NCBI RefSeq assembly: GCF_002902575.1
Contig: NZ_PPRD01000014.1
Span: 62,001-126,000 of the forward strand
DNA from: Staphylococcus croceilyticus
GTDB taxonomy: Bacteria; Bacillota; Bacilli; Staphylococcales; Staphylococcaceae
DNA: 64,000 bases
Direction: 5' to 3'
How positions within the stretch are numbered: the first letter of the stretch is position 1; the number at the start of each line of letters is the position of its first letter. A model generated the notes under the pieces. That model searched no databases and was not told the DNA's origin. It saw nothing but the letters and a program-made list of their open reading frames with translations. This document shows, in pieces, positions 18,876 through 26,845 of the stretch. A program made the position numbers and the translations under genes.

Positions 18876-19829
18876 ATGCAATGTCCAAATTGTGGTCAGA
18901 CATATCAACCAGGAGATTTATTCTGCGGAGAATGTGGAACAAAATTGCCCGCTGCAACTCCACAATCAACGCTATCAACATCAGAATCATCAAACTTGGA
19001 TCATAATCAAAGCAATACTCAGAAAGTAGTAACATCAACAACACAATCTACACCTAATGCTGAAAGTACAAGTGAAGTACATTCAAATCAGAATGTTCAT
19101 TCTCAAAACGTAAATCAAAATGAACATTACCAATCGCAATATGCGCAAGGTTACCCATCATATCAACAACGCTATGCCCCAGGTCCGTTTACTTTTAAAG
19201 TCAGAGCAGTACTAAATGAAAGTAAACAGTTCTTCAGACAAGCATTTAGTAGTCATGATGCTACTATTAAAAGTCCACATGCCTTTAGTTATACTTTATT
19301 AATTTCTTTAATTATTCTAGGATTATTTATCGTAGGATTATTTGTGCATTCATTTATACCTGATGCCATTGAAGAATTCGGTATTACACGTACGTCAATT
19401 ACTGCACGTATAGTTGTAGGTGTTGCTATTTTAACAGGTGTAGTAAGTATTGCGACGTTTGCCGTTATACGTTTAACAGTAGTGCAACCTATACCATTTA
19501 AGAAAGTACTTTCTGATTTTGTATTAGTGAATACACTTACAGTTTCTATATTGTTGTTAGGATTAATTTCTATCTTCCTTCAATTATATAAAGTTGGCGG
19601 TCTTCTTATAGTATTATCCTTCTTTGTATTAATTAGCGCAGGTATTTATTTAATTTCTAAATATAGTGCACATCAATTATTGCGTGTGCCAAGTTTTTAC
19701 AGTTCAATTATTCTTATTATTATCGTGAGCTTGGTATTTTATTTCTACGGTTCATCACTTATTAACCAATTCTGGAGTACGAAGTATTTATGGGATATCT
19801 TAGGAAGTGGACGTCATGGCTTATTGTAA
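18876..19829 (+). CDS. zinc-ribbon multi-pass membrane protein, function unknown
   Basis: 317 residues. The N-terminal zinc ribbon has Cys3/Cys6 and Cys17/Cys20 (CPNC...CGEC). A Ser/Thr/Asn/Gln-rich linker (28-100) leads to five or six hydrophobic segments from about 143 to 295. CGGAGG precedes the ATG. It overlaps the start of the TcaA-like gene by 14 nt, so the two were one transcription unit. Two neighbouring zinc-ribbon membrane proteins resemble the arrangement of staphylococcal envelope-stress proteins, but no function is known. Confidence 0.7.
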   Translation: MQCPNCGQTYQPGDLFCGECGTKLPAATPQSTLSTSESSNLDHNQSNTQKVVTSTTQSTPNAESTSEVHSNQNVHSQNVNQNEHYQSQYAQGYPSYQQRYAPGPFTFKVRAVLNESKQFFRQAFSSHDATIKSPHAFSYTLLISLIILGLFIVGLFVHSFIPDAIEEFGITRTSITARIVVGVAILTGVVSIATFAVIRLTVVQPIPFKKVLSDFVLVNTLTVSILLLGLISIFLQLYKVGGLLIVLSFFVLISAGIYLISKYSAHQLLRVPSFYSSIILIIIVSLVFYFYGSSLINQFWSTKYLWDILGSGRHGLL

Positions 19830-21268
19830 ACATTGCGGAAGCAAAATAGTTCCGGGCCAGAAAGTGTGTACACAATGTGGAACTCGACTAGTCACAGAGA
19901 CTAGTTCGGTTCCGCCTTTTCAAAATGAACCGAGAAAATCGAAAAAAATTTATATACTTTCTTCTATCATAGTGGTCACTTTAATTATTTCTTTATTAGT
20001 GGCTTTCTTTGTATTAAAACACCAATTATCACCTGAAAAAGACGCAGAACATATTGTTCAGGCTATAAAACATAAGGATGCTAAAACTTTATCTAAGTAC
20101 TTAACATCTAAAAATAAAAATTTAACAGAAGAAGAGGCCAATGCTTTTATAGATGTGTTGAACCAATATGGACAACTTAATAGCTATGCAGATAAGATCG
20201 GAAAGGCGATATTAGAAGCTAAAGTAGGTCATTCAAGTGGAGCAATTGTATCTACTGATTTAAAAACACAACTTTTTAGTGCAGAAAAAAGAGGTAAAAA
20301 ATATGTATTCTTTGATAAATATGTATATGATATACCTCGATTAGATGTGGCTATGTATTCTGAAGATGAAGGTACACTGACCTATACTCATAATGGAAAA
20401 AACATGATATCAAGTTGAAAAAGAAAAGTGTCGTAGATGTTGGAAACTTTACTATGGGCAATTATTCAATGCCTGCAGTGAAAAAAGTAAATGGTAAAGA
20501 GCGACAAGGAAAACTTTACTTAAATATGGCTGGAACACACACAGTAGTTAAAGAGGATTTTGGAGAAAAACGTGTGCGCATTGAAAGTATTGAAAATAGT
20601 AGTAAGTTTGATAGTGATGATATTCAAATTTATATCAATGATAGAAATCAAGGGGAATATGATAGCTCAAAAGATTATGGGCCATTTGGTGCAAATGAAG
20701 ATGTTCAAATTTATGCTATAGGTAAATACGATAAAAACAAAACATTTAAAACTAATGTCGTAAATATTAAAGATAAAAAAGGTAATGAAATTTTAAATGG
20801 TTTAGTTGAGATTACATTGAAATTTAATGATAAAGAAATTGATAATTATAAAGAGCAAAAAGATAAAAATGAAGATAAAGAAATGGCAAAGTCCAAAGAT
20901 GACGAAGAAGATAGTAAATCAGAAGATGAAGATAAAAATAAGAAAGAGAGTAAAGCAAAAGAAAGCAAAAGTAATGACATAGAAGAATCAGATGATGACT
21001 TCGATAAGCAGTCTACTAAATACTTTGATAATAACAAAGTGAGTAAAGAAACAGCTGACAAGGTAATGACTAAAGTCAAAAACTACGAAAAAGAGAAAGG
21101 CTACAGTGATTTAAAAAATATCATGTCAAAGATGTAGAAAAATATATGCAAATATATTTTAAAGTTAAACTCACTGATGAGAGTGGTAAGGTTGTTTATT
21201 ATTATAGCGTATCCCCAGAAGGTGATGTTACTGAATATGATGAGAAAGATAATATCGTGCAACATTAA
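19816..21268 (+). pseudogene. TcaA-like zinc-ribbon membrane protein, frame broken at two A6 tracts
   Basis: Three frames join into one protein of about 484 residues. Frame 1 (19816-20418) gives a zinc ribbon (Cys4, 7, 18, 21), one membrane helix (about 45-67) and the start of an extracellular domain. Frame 2 (to 21137) gives VVDVGNFTMGNYSMPAVKK onward, which aligns by eye with TcaA (GNFIPGTYRIPA), and a Lys/Asp/Glu-rich stretch. Frame 3 (21119-21268) gives YHVKDVEKYMQ to DNIVQH. Each junction needs a -1 shift and holds A6 in register: A-AAA-AAC at 20397 and A-AAA-AAT at 21113. Mutation, base-calling loss or programmed slippage are all possible. TcaA affects glycopeptide response. Confidence 0.7.
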
Positions 21269-21270
21269 TA

Positions 21271-21299
21271 AAGAGAGAAATCGCATTGATTTCTCTCTT
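21271..21299. terminator. bidirectional hairpin between the TcaA-like and hydrolase genes
   Basis: A 12-bp perfect stem AAGAGAGAAATC (21271-21282 with 21288-21299) and a 5-nt loop. The T-rich side is on the minus strand (CTCTTTATT), serving the hydrolase. Confidence 0.8.
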
Positions 21300-21313
21300 A
21301 CTGGTTAATTCTA

Positions 21314-23002
21314 TTATTCAATCACTGGAATAATCAAGTGTGAATCATAATCGCCACCAGTATAAACTAAGTGATTACCTTTATTTACAGTTTCTTCGTG
21401 TTCGTAACGTGTTTTCATATTTGGTAGTGGTGTGCTATTACCTTTAATAATTTCGTTACCTTTAACAACGACTACTAGAGATTCGCCTTCTCTAAATAAT
21501 GTACCAGATGGCAATAATTCGATTTCAACTGGCACAATTTCATTGGGGCTCACTTTATATTCATGTTCATGTGTATGCCATGGTTGTGCAATAGTAGATT
21601 TAGTTTTATCAAGTTCACGATGAGAAGCACGTAACCAGCCTGTTGCGACTTGTCCTTTTTCAATATGGTTGAAATCAGGGAAGTGAACTTCATTGCCTCT
21701 ACGATCTAATTTTTTAATTCCCGCAAATAAATCTAAATCATCTGCTTTTTCAGCAGCTACCCATAATTTTAATTTCATATTACCCACGAGTTCTGTATCT
21801 TGATTGAAAGTATATGTGTAGCGTAATTCATCTTCATTACTTTCTGAGTTATAACTAGCAACTGCATCTGTTGATATAGATTCTTCATTAAGTGACATAT
21901 CTGAATTATTTAAATATAAAGCTTGATAATTAGTGTTTGGAAGCGGGAAGTTCTCCGCTGTTTTGAATTGGCCACGATAGAATTTGTCACGAACTTCATA
22001 AATCACATGCGGTGTTTCTAACCAATCATTATCTTCTTCTTTTAGATAATAGTCGAAGAATTCTTTTTGACGTTCAAGATTTTCACGAGCATAATAACTT
22101 TCCCATTCTTTACGACCATGTACATAAAGCCATTTATTTTCAGAACTTGCTTGTTTAAACCCTTCGAAAGAACCTCTATTGTGTAAGCCTTGCGTAGACC
22201 AACTTGCGCAAGTTAACAACGGTGTAGTGATGTTAGAAAGTGGTGCTTGACGTTGTTTCCAGAAATCATCAAATAATGGATGGTCTTTTTGCGCTTGAAT
22301 TAAGTCTTCGATATTTGGATTGTCTTCCCATCTTGCGAAGATACCTTGAATCCAGAAACGGAAGAATCCAGTATCTGGTATGCCACCATGAAAGGCAACT
22401 TCACGATACATATCGTTTAATCCTTCCCATGGAATCATTGCTTTTAAGTGAGGCGGATTTAGAGATGCTACCCACCATTGTGTTACAGCTAGGTAAGACA
22501 CACCATTTGTACCAATATTACCGTTACTCCATTCTTGTTTAGCCGCCCATTCAATTACTTCATAATAATCTTCTGCTTCACGTTTAGACCAAGGAGATAA
22601 GACGCCATTAGAACCAGCGCTGCCTCGTAATGCGACTTTGACCACGACATAATCATTTGGCACCCAGAAACCAGGATCAGGAGATTCTTCAGGAGTAAAG
22701 CTTGATGTAGGAATAGAACCTAATGTTGGCCAAGCAGCCCCCATATTTGTAATTTTAGGTTTATTATCTTTGCCATACGTGTCCGCAGACATGACTACTG
22801 GAAATTGACCATCTTTATTTGGACGGAACACATTTACATATAATATTTCGTCATCTTTCATAGTAACAGGTACATCTTTTTCCATAATCATTTCTTGATT
22901 ACCGTATTGCACGCTATCTACTACGATATGATTTAATCCTTCTTTTACTTCTTCCACATTTGTAACTTCTAATTTTGGATTTCCTAAATTATTTTTTATC
23001 AT
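21314..23002 (-). CDS. CocE/NonD (X-Pro dipeptidyl-peptidase S15) family hydrolase
   Basis: 562 residues. An alpha/beta hydrolase domain (about 40-330) is followed by a jelly-roll C-terminal domain (about 350-560), the CocE layout. The nucleophile is Ser169 in GTNGVSYLAV; VALRGSAGSNG (123-133) is the conserved oxyanion-side motif, and a His candidate is in WLRASHRELD. Family members cleave esters, amides or X-Pro peptides; the substrate is unknown. There is no signal peptide, so it is cytosolic. It is divergent from a TetR regulator that probably controls it. Confidence 0.82.
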   Translation of the reverse strand: MIKNNLGNPKLEVTNVEEVKEGLNHIVVDSVQYGNQEMIMEKDVPVTMKDDEILYVNVFRPNKDGQFPVVMSADTYGKDNKPKITNMGAAWPTLGSIPTSSFTPEESPDPGFWVPNDYVVVKVALRGSAGSNGVLSPWSKREAEDYYEVIEWAAKQEWSNGNIGTNGVSYLAVTQWWVASLNPPHLKAMIPWEGLNDMYREVAFHGGIPDTGFFRFWIQGIFARWEDNPNIEDLIQAQKDHPLFDDFWKQRQAPLSNITTPLLTCASWSTQGLHNRGSFEGFKQASSENKWLYVHGRKEWESYYARENLERQKEFFDYYLKEEDNDWLETPHVIYEVRDKFYRGQFKTAENFPLPNTNYQALYLNNSDMSLNEESISTDAVASYNSESNEDELRYTYTFNQDTELVGNMKLKLWVAAEKADDLDLFAGIKKLDRRGNEVHFPDFNHIEKGQVATGWLRASHRELDKTKSTIAQPWHTHEHEYKVSPNEIVPVEIELLPSGTLFREGESLVVVVKGNEIIKGNSTPLPNMKTRYEHEETVNKGNHLVYTGGDYDSHLIIPVIE

Positions 23003-23050
23003 CTTAGTTCATCCTTTCTTTTTTGAAAATGCACTTCCGAATACACTTTC

Positions 23051-23142
23051 ATAGTAAGGGTTAAAGTAAGAACATACAACAATCAACAGAGGGGACATTG
23101 TACGAAAACCAACAAAATAGATATAATTGTATAAGAACATAC
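23051..23142. promoter_or_regulatory. divergent promoters with two TAAGAACATAC repeats
   Basis: The 11-bp direct repeat TAAGAACATAC occurs at 23067-23077 and 23132-23142. The first overlaps the minus-strand promoter of the hydrolase (-35 TTGTAT at 23074-23079, 17 nt, -10 TACTAT at 23051-23056). The second lies just downstream of the -10 TATAAT (23122-23127) of the tetR promoter (-35 TTGTAC at 23098-23103). These are plausible binding sites of the TetR protein. Confidence 0.5.
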
Positions 23143-23164
23143 CGTATAAAGAGAGGTCTAAACT

Positions 23165-23758
23165 ATGGTTCAAGATCGTAGAGTTAGAAAATCACAAAAT
23201 GCAATTAAACAAGCATTTCTTGAATTACTTCATCAACATAATTTTAATGAAATAACAGTACAACAAATTACTGATTTAGCTGATATTAATCGTGGTACAT
23301 TCTATACGCATTATTTAGATAAATATGATTTATTAGAAAAAATGGAAGATGAACAAGTGGAAAAAGTTAGAGTGTTTATTGAAGAAAGTAAACAAAACAG
23401 TGGAGGCAAATTTACTACTGATGATTTACGAGAAATAATGGAATTTTTAATTTCTCATATTGAAGAAAATATCGAATTTTATCAATTAATGTTTAAAGTT
23501 GGTAAAGATTCTACATTACATGAAAAACTATATAGCTTGCTAAATAATTACTTAAACAGCTTTACAAGCATGAAGGGAGAAATAAGCGGTATACCATTTT
23601 CATATTTTATGAGCTATGTTTCAGGAGCAGGATTATCCTTTTTAAGACATTGGGTAGAAGACAATCAACGTATACCTAAAGAAGATTTAATTAATTACTT
23701 TTATGACATCGTGAATCACGGTCCGGCCACTATTATACAAAGAGAAATTAATAAATAA
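23165..23758 (+). CDS. TetR/AcrR family regulator
   Basis: 197 residues. The N-terminal HTH is clear: RKSQNAIKQAFLELLHQHNF, ITVQQITDLADINRGTFYTHYLDKYDLL (residues 8-60). The C-terminal ligand domain is the DhaS/YxaF-like type often seen in Firmicutes. GAGAGG precedes the ATG. It is divergent from the CocE-type hydrolase, with repeats between them. The ligand is unknown. Confidence 0.88.
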   Translation: MVQDRRVRKSQNAIKQAFLELLHQHNFNEITVQQITDLADINRGTFYTHYLDKYDLLEKMEDEQVEKVRVFIEESKQNSGGKFTTDDLREIMEFLISHIEENIEFYQLMFKVGKDSTLHEKLYSLLNNYLNSFTSMKGEISGIPFSYFMSYVSGAGLSFLRHWVEDNQRIPKEDLINYFYDIVNHGPATIIQREINK

Positions 23759-23764
23759 ATATAA

Positions 23765-23896
23765 AAATAAACGTTTTCTTAATTGCCGTTAAGAAAACGT
23801 TAGCCCAATAATAGATATTGGAGATACATATTGGCTTAGCTTTAAGTCAGTAATATGTCCTTAATTTTTACACCTAGAGAAGTCTAGGTATTTTTT
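23765..23896 (+). repeat. copy 1 of a 113-bp repeat, with hairpin and terminator
   Basis: 23765-23877 is nearly identical to 24369-24480. It starts with a perfect 12-bp hairpin ACGTTTTCTTAA/TTAAGAAAACGT (23771-23782, 23789-23800) that has a T-rich tail on the minus strand. It ends in a plus-strand terminator ACCTAGA-GAAG-TCTAGGT and T6 (23872-23896). In copy 2 this element is the overlap region of a toxin mRNA and an antisense RNA; here no toxin reading frame lies upstream and no minus-strand promoter is recognisable, so copy 1 looks like a remnant. Confidence 0.75.
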
Positions 23897-23986
23897 ACTG
23901 CTCGTATGATAAGAGCTATAAAATGAACTTATTACGTTATGATATGTTTCCAAAACTATTATTCCCATTGGGTGTGAGGGGAAATC

Positions 23987-24052
23987 ATGATAACTATTTA
24001 TATAATGGTTCATCTTCCGATAAATAAGCAATCCAGTTATTTTTATAACTAA
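23987..24052 (+). pseudogene. degenerate copy of the small toxin reading frame
   Basis: A 21-residue frame, MITIYIMVHLPINKQ..., matches the first half of the 30-residue peptide at 24273. Its leader (ATTACGTTAT, CCATTGGGTG, GAGGGGA before ATG) is also related. The hydrophobic C-terminal half is lost: it ends SSYFYN after the common part. It is probably inactive. Confidence 0.55.
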
Positions 24053-24272
24053 AGCCCTCTCAAAACACTAAGTGCGTTTTGTTACAATTACTATAATATA
24101 ATATTGATATATAATCAAATTATACTATATTAGATATATGTTATTTTACATACAATGTTAAATTTTATTCTATGGAATACGATGTATAATTGATATCATA
24201 AAAATGAGGGAACCTATTACGTTATTGTGTACCTCCAACTCTATTAATCCTATTGGGTGAGAGGAGGAGATC

Positions 24273-24365
24273 ATGATGACAATAAATATAATGGTTCATC
24301 TACCAATGAATGAACTTCTATTAATGTCGGGTTATTTAATTATCTTAATATTTAAATTAAAATAA
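24273..24365 (+). CDS. candidate type I toxin peptide (30 residues)
   Basis: The peptide starts MMTINIMVHLPMNELL and ends in a hydrophobic stretch, MSGYLIILIF, with the basic end KLK, the build of small membrane toxins of type I systems (Fst/SprG/holin-like groups). A very strong ribosome site GAGGAGGAG (24261-24269) is followed by two ATG codons; the leader has CTCC about 30 nt upstream that could hide that site in a stem. The mRNA would run to the T6 at 24506. An antisense RNA overlaps its 3' part. Similarity to a named family is not certain. Confidence 0.5.
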   Translation: MMTINIMVHLPMNELLLMSGYLIILIFKLK

Positions 24366-24514
24366 AAAAAATAAACGTTTTCTTAACTGCCATTAAGAAA
24401 ACGTCGGCCCAATAATAGATATTGGAGATACATATTGGCTTGGTAAAAGTCAGTAATATGTCCTTTATTTTTACACCTAGTCAGTCTCTCAAAATTGTCT
24501 AGGCGTTTTTTATT
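24363..24514 (-). ncRNA. candidate antisense antitoxin RNA
   Basis: The minus strand has -35 TTGCTG (24549-24544), 17 nt and -10 TACAAT (24526-24521). A transcript from about 24514 would run about 150 nt to a perfect 12-bp hairpin (24375-24386 with 24393-24404) followed on this strand by TTTATTTTTTTT, an intrinsic terminator. It overlaps the 3' end of the toxin message tail-to-tail, as in SprG/SprF-type loci. Confidence 0.55.
24369..24480 (+). repeat. copy 2 of the 113-bp repeat
   Basis: It matches 23765-23877 with only scattered differences. The plus-strand end CACCTAG...CTAGGCG (24474-24505) followed by T6 forms a weaker terminator than in copy 1. It contains the CCAATA/TATTGG inverted repeat and the 12-bp hairpin. 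Confidence 0.75.
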
Positions 24515-24616
24515 ACATTTATTGTACCATAACACTATGAAATCAGCAAATTATAGTTAATTGTGTCGTTTATATTTGACATAAAGAAGCTATTAGTGAT
24601 TTAGAGGTGATTAATA

Positions 24617-25141
24617 ATGGCTAATTTTCGAGATAAGATGATTAATCGAGTAATCGGAACTACAAGTGAACGAGATGAGAGAGAACAGCAAGAAATTTAT
24701 GCACAGTTTACCACTGCTTTTTTAATTGCTTATTTTGGATTATTAATATTAGTAACAATTAGTTTAATTAATGATGTTGTAGTGCAGCGTGTTAATATTC
24801 CTACCATTGGAATATTTGTCCTGTTCTTTGTGGTTAATATATTTTTACTGATTGGTATTAGAAAGAAAAAACTAGATGAAGAGCGTGTATATTCTAAAGA
24901 AGAATATCAACAGTTATTAAAGAAACATAAGATGAGTTGTGTGCTAGCAACAGTAATATTTGGCGCTTTTATGATGCTATTCGATTTAATTCAACTATAT
25001 TTTTCTCATGAAGCTATTGAATTAGGTATGCTTTTCTTCAAAAATATTATAGCTGGTTTAATGTTTGGATTACTTGCATACTTTTTAGGAAAAAGCAAAA
25101 TTATAAAAGAATACAAAAAAGGGGTAGAGCATAATGAATAA
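24617..25141 (+). CDS. DUF3278-like four-helix membrane protein
   Basis: 174 residues. The N-terminal soluble part contains GTTSERDEREQQEI (about 14-27), a DERE box shared with the next gene. Four hydrophobic segments follow (about 32-52, 59-79, 112-132, 143-160), with a conserved middle loop LDEERVYSKEEYQQLLKK. GAGGTGA precedes the ATG. Its last codons overlap the next gene by 8 nt. Function is unknown; the DUF3278 label comes from the DERE box and topology. Confidence 0.6.
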   Translation: MANFRDKMINRVIGTTSERDEREQQEIYAQFTTAFLIAYFGLLILVTISLINDVVVQRVNIPTIGIFVLFFVVNIFLLIGIRKKKLDEERVYSKEEYQQLLKKHKMSCVLATVIFGAFMMLFDLIQLYFSHEAIELGMLFFKNIIAGLMFGLLAYFLGKSKIIKEYKKGVEHNE

Positions 25142-25637
25142 ATTTAATGAAAAATTATTTAACTGGTTTACTCAAAATTCTACTGGCAGAGACGAACGTG
25201 AACAAAGCGTATTAGAACATAATCTAGCTATTATGTTTTTATTAACATATATTGTTATTGCGATATTAAGTTTTATAAGTTTTCTTGTGGATGCCACTAA
25301 AAATTCAATAAGTTTCGGAACAATAAGTCTTTTAGTTTTATTTGCGCTATTAACTATTGTTTCATTATATATAAATAGAAGAAATCGTTTAGACGAATCT
25401 AAAGTTTACTCTCGAAAAGAATATCAAAATTTAATAAAGAAAAAGGCTATTAAATGTATATTTTTAGTATTCTACTTTGCTATAGTGACGTTTATTTTAA
25501 CTGGGGTGCTCTTCCCGTATATTTTCCATGAGGCGCCTCATTTTCAAAGTCAGTTTGTGAAGTGTTGTATCTCAGGGTTATTATTTGGCGGTATAATGTT
25601 TATCTATTATGTACTAATGATAAAGAAAGAATATTGA
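25134..25637 (+). CDS. DUF3278-like membrane protein, paralogue of the previous gene
   Basis: 167 residues. It shares GRDEREQSVLEHN, four hydrophobic segments and LDESKVYSRKEYQNLIKK with its neighbour, so the pair arose by tandem duplication. It starts at ATG 25134 within the end of the upstream gene (8-nt overlap), and GGGGTAG is near. Translation is probably coupled. No enzyme motif is present. Confidence 0.6.
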   Translation: MNKFNEKLFNWFTQNSTGRDEREQSVLEHNLAIMFLLTYIVIAILSFISFLVDATKNSISFGTISLLVLFALLTIVSLYINRRNRLDESKVYSRKEYQNLIKKKAIKCIFLVFYFAIVTFILTGVLFPYIFHEAPHFQSQFVKCCISGLLFGGIMFIYYVLMIKKEY

Positions 25638-25645
25638 TATATTAA

Positions 25646-25690
25646 ACTCCTTAAATATTATATAATTAATTTATAGAATATTTAAGGAGT
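25646..25690 (+). promoter_or_regulatory. 14-bp inverted repeat hiding the queH ribosome site
   Basis: ACTCCTTAAATATT (25646-25659) is perfectly complementary to AATATTTAAGGAGT (25677-25690), with a 17-nt loop. The 3' arm contains AAGGAG, the queH ribosome site, and is followed by ATTTTT then the ATG. It can act as the terminator of the DUF3278-like pair and/or as a translational lock on queH. Confidence 0.65.
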
Positions 25691-25696
25691 ATTTTT

Positions 25697-26413
25697 ATGT
25701 TAAAAGCTGATCCGATTATAGCGAAAATGAAGAATCAAAAAATTAACTATGACAGAGTATTGAAAAAGTTAATTAATCAATGGGAACGCCAAGAATTACG
25801 TCCTAAAATTCTACTCCATAGCTGTTGTGCACCGTGTAGCACCTATACACTAGAGTATTTAACACAATATGCAGATGTAGCAATTTATTTTGCTAATCCT
25901 AATATTCATCCTAAAAATGAATATTTACGTCGCGCTAAAGTTCAAGAACAATTCGTTAAAGATTTTAATGCTCGAACTGGCCAGAATGTTCAATATATTG
26001 AAGCGGAATATAAACCTCATGAATTTATGAAAATGGCAAAATCTCGTGGTTTAACTGATGAGCCAGAAGGTGGATTACGTTGTACAGCATGTTTTGAAAT
26101 GCGTCTAGAATTAGTGGCAGAAGCAGCAGTGAAATATGGGTATGACTATTTTGGTAGTGCGTTAACATTATCACCTAAAAAGAATGCGCAACTTATTAAT
26201 GAATTAGGTATGGAAGTTCAAAATATATATGATGTGAGCTATTTACCAAGCGACTTTAAGAAAAATAAAGGTTATGAGCGATCGATTGAAATGTGTAATG
26301 ATTATAATATCTTTAGACAGTGTTATTGTGGTTGTGTCTTTGCTGCTATGGCACAAGGTATTGATTTTAAAACGATTAATCAAGAAGCAAAAGCATTTCT
26401 TCAACAATTTTAA
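25697..26413 (+). CDS. queH: epoxyqueuosine reductase QueH
   Basis: 238 residues (DUF208 family). It reduces epoxyqueuosine to queuosine in tRNA, the last step of Q synthesis or salvage, using Fe-S and Fe centres. Cys43/Cys44 in LLHSCCAPCSTY, Cys129/Cys132 in LRCTACFE and Cys209/Cys211 in QCYCGC give the family cysteine set; GLTDEPEGG is also conserved. The ATG follows AAGGAG, which lies in a hairpin arm. The other queuosine genes are not in this window. Confidence 0.9.
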   Translation: MLKADPIIAKMKNQKINYDRVLKKLINQWERQELRPKILLHSCCAPCSTYTLEYLTQYADVAIYFANPNIHPKNEYLRRAKVQEQFVKDFNARTGQNVQYIEAEYKPHEFMKMAKSRGLTDEPEGGLRCTACFEMRLELVAEAAVKYGYDYFGSALTLSPKKNAQLINELGMEVQNIYDVSYLPSDFKKNKGYERSIEMCNDYNIFRQCYCGCVFAAMAQGIDFKTINQEAKAFLQQF

Positions 26414-26425
26414 ATACCATAAAAA

Positions 26426-26472
26426 TATCCCAACTTGAGCTTATATTTTAAATCAAGTTGGGATAATTATTT
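26426..26472. terminator. terminator of queH (bidirectional)
   Basis: A 13-bp perfect stem TATCCCAACTTGA (26426-26438 with 26453-26465) is followed by ATTATTTTTT on the plus strand. Confidence 0.9.
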
Positions 26473-26473
26473 T

Positions 26474-26767
26474 TTATATTGTACGGTTGATAAAACGAAT
26501 AATAGCTAAAACTGCGATGATTCCTGTAGAAAGAAGGCCGACTATTTTTAGACCTTTTTTCTGTTTTTCAGGTTCAGGATCTTCATTTTCCATCATTTCT
26601 AATAATTCACGTTCGATTTCAAGATCGAGGGCAGTTTTTTTCTCTCCGTTATAGCCAATACTATTATCGTCATCATCATGTTGTTTGGTATTTTGCGTAG
26701 AAGTTTCGGTTTCTTTTGTCGCTGATTGTTGGTTAGCTGGATTTTTCTCTTTATCTTCTATAGCCAT
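26474..26767 (-). CDS. small tail-anchored membrane protein, function unknown
   Basis: 97 residues. The first 70 are highly charged and polar (Glu/Lys/Gln/Asn, with an Asp run at 31-34). A single hydrophobic helix near 73-92 (GLLSTGIIAVLAIIRF) and a basic tail suggest a membrane-anchored cytoplasmic protein. GGAGTATTGC precedes the ATG. It is convergent with queH and downstream of pyrD on the same strand. No family is recognised. Confidence 0.6.
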   Translation of the reverse strand: MAIEDKEKNPANQQSATKETETSTQNTKQHDDDDNSIGYNGEKKTALDLEIERELLEMMENEDPEPEKQKKGLKIVGLLSTGIIAVLAIIRFINRTI

Positions 26768-26845
26768 GCAATACTCCTCCGATAAACTTTCTTATCTTTG
26801 GTTTCAGTATATTACTTTCTGTCGGGAAGTAAAGTATATTTATGA

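Noticed and set aside
18570..18908. 112-codon minus-strand frame over alsD and the zinc-ribbon gene
   Set aside because: It is antisense to the end of alsD and covers its terminator; residue composition is that of a shadow frame.
20415..21137. Separate gene starting at TTG 20415 overlapping the previous stop (TTGA)
   Set aside because: No ribosome site precedes the TTG, and the protein continues the TcaA-like domain of the frame before it; a broken single gene explains it better.
23765..24480. Repeat pair with hairpins considered as a CRISPR array or a transposon end pair
   Set aside because: Only two 113-bp copies in direct orientation, about 490 bp apart, with no spacer set, no cas genes, no transposase and no target duplication.
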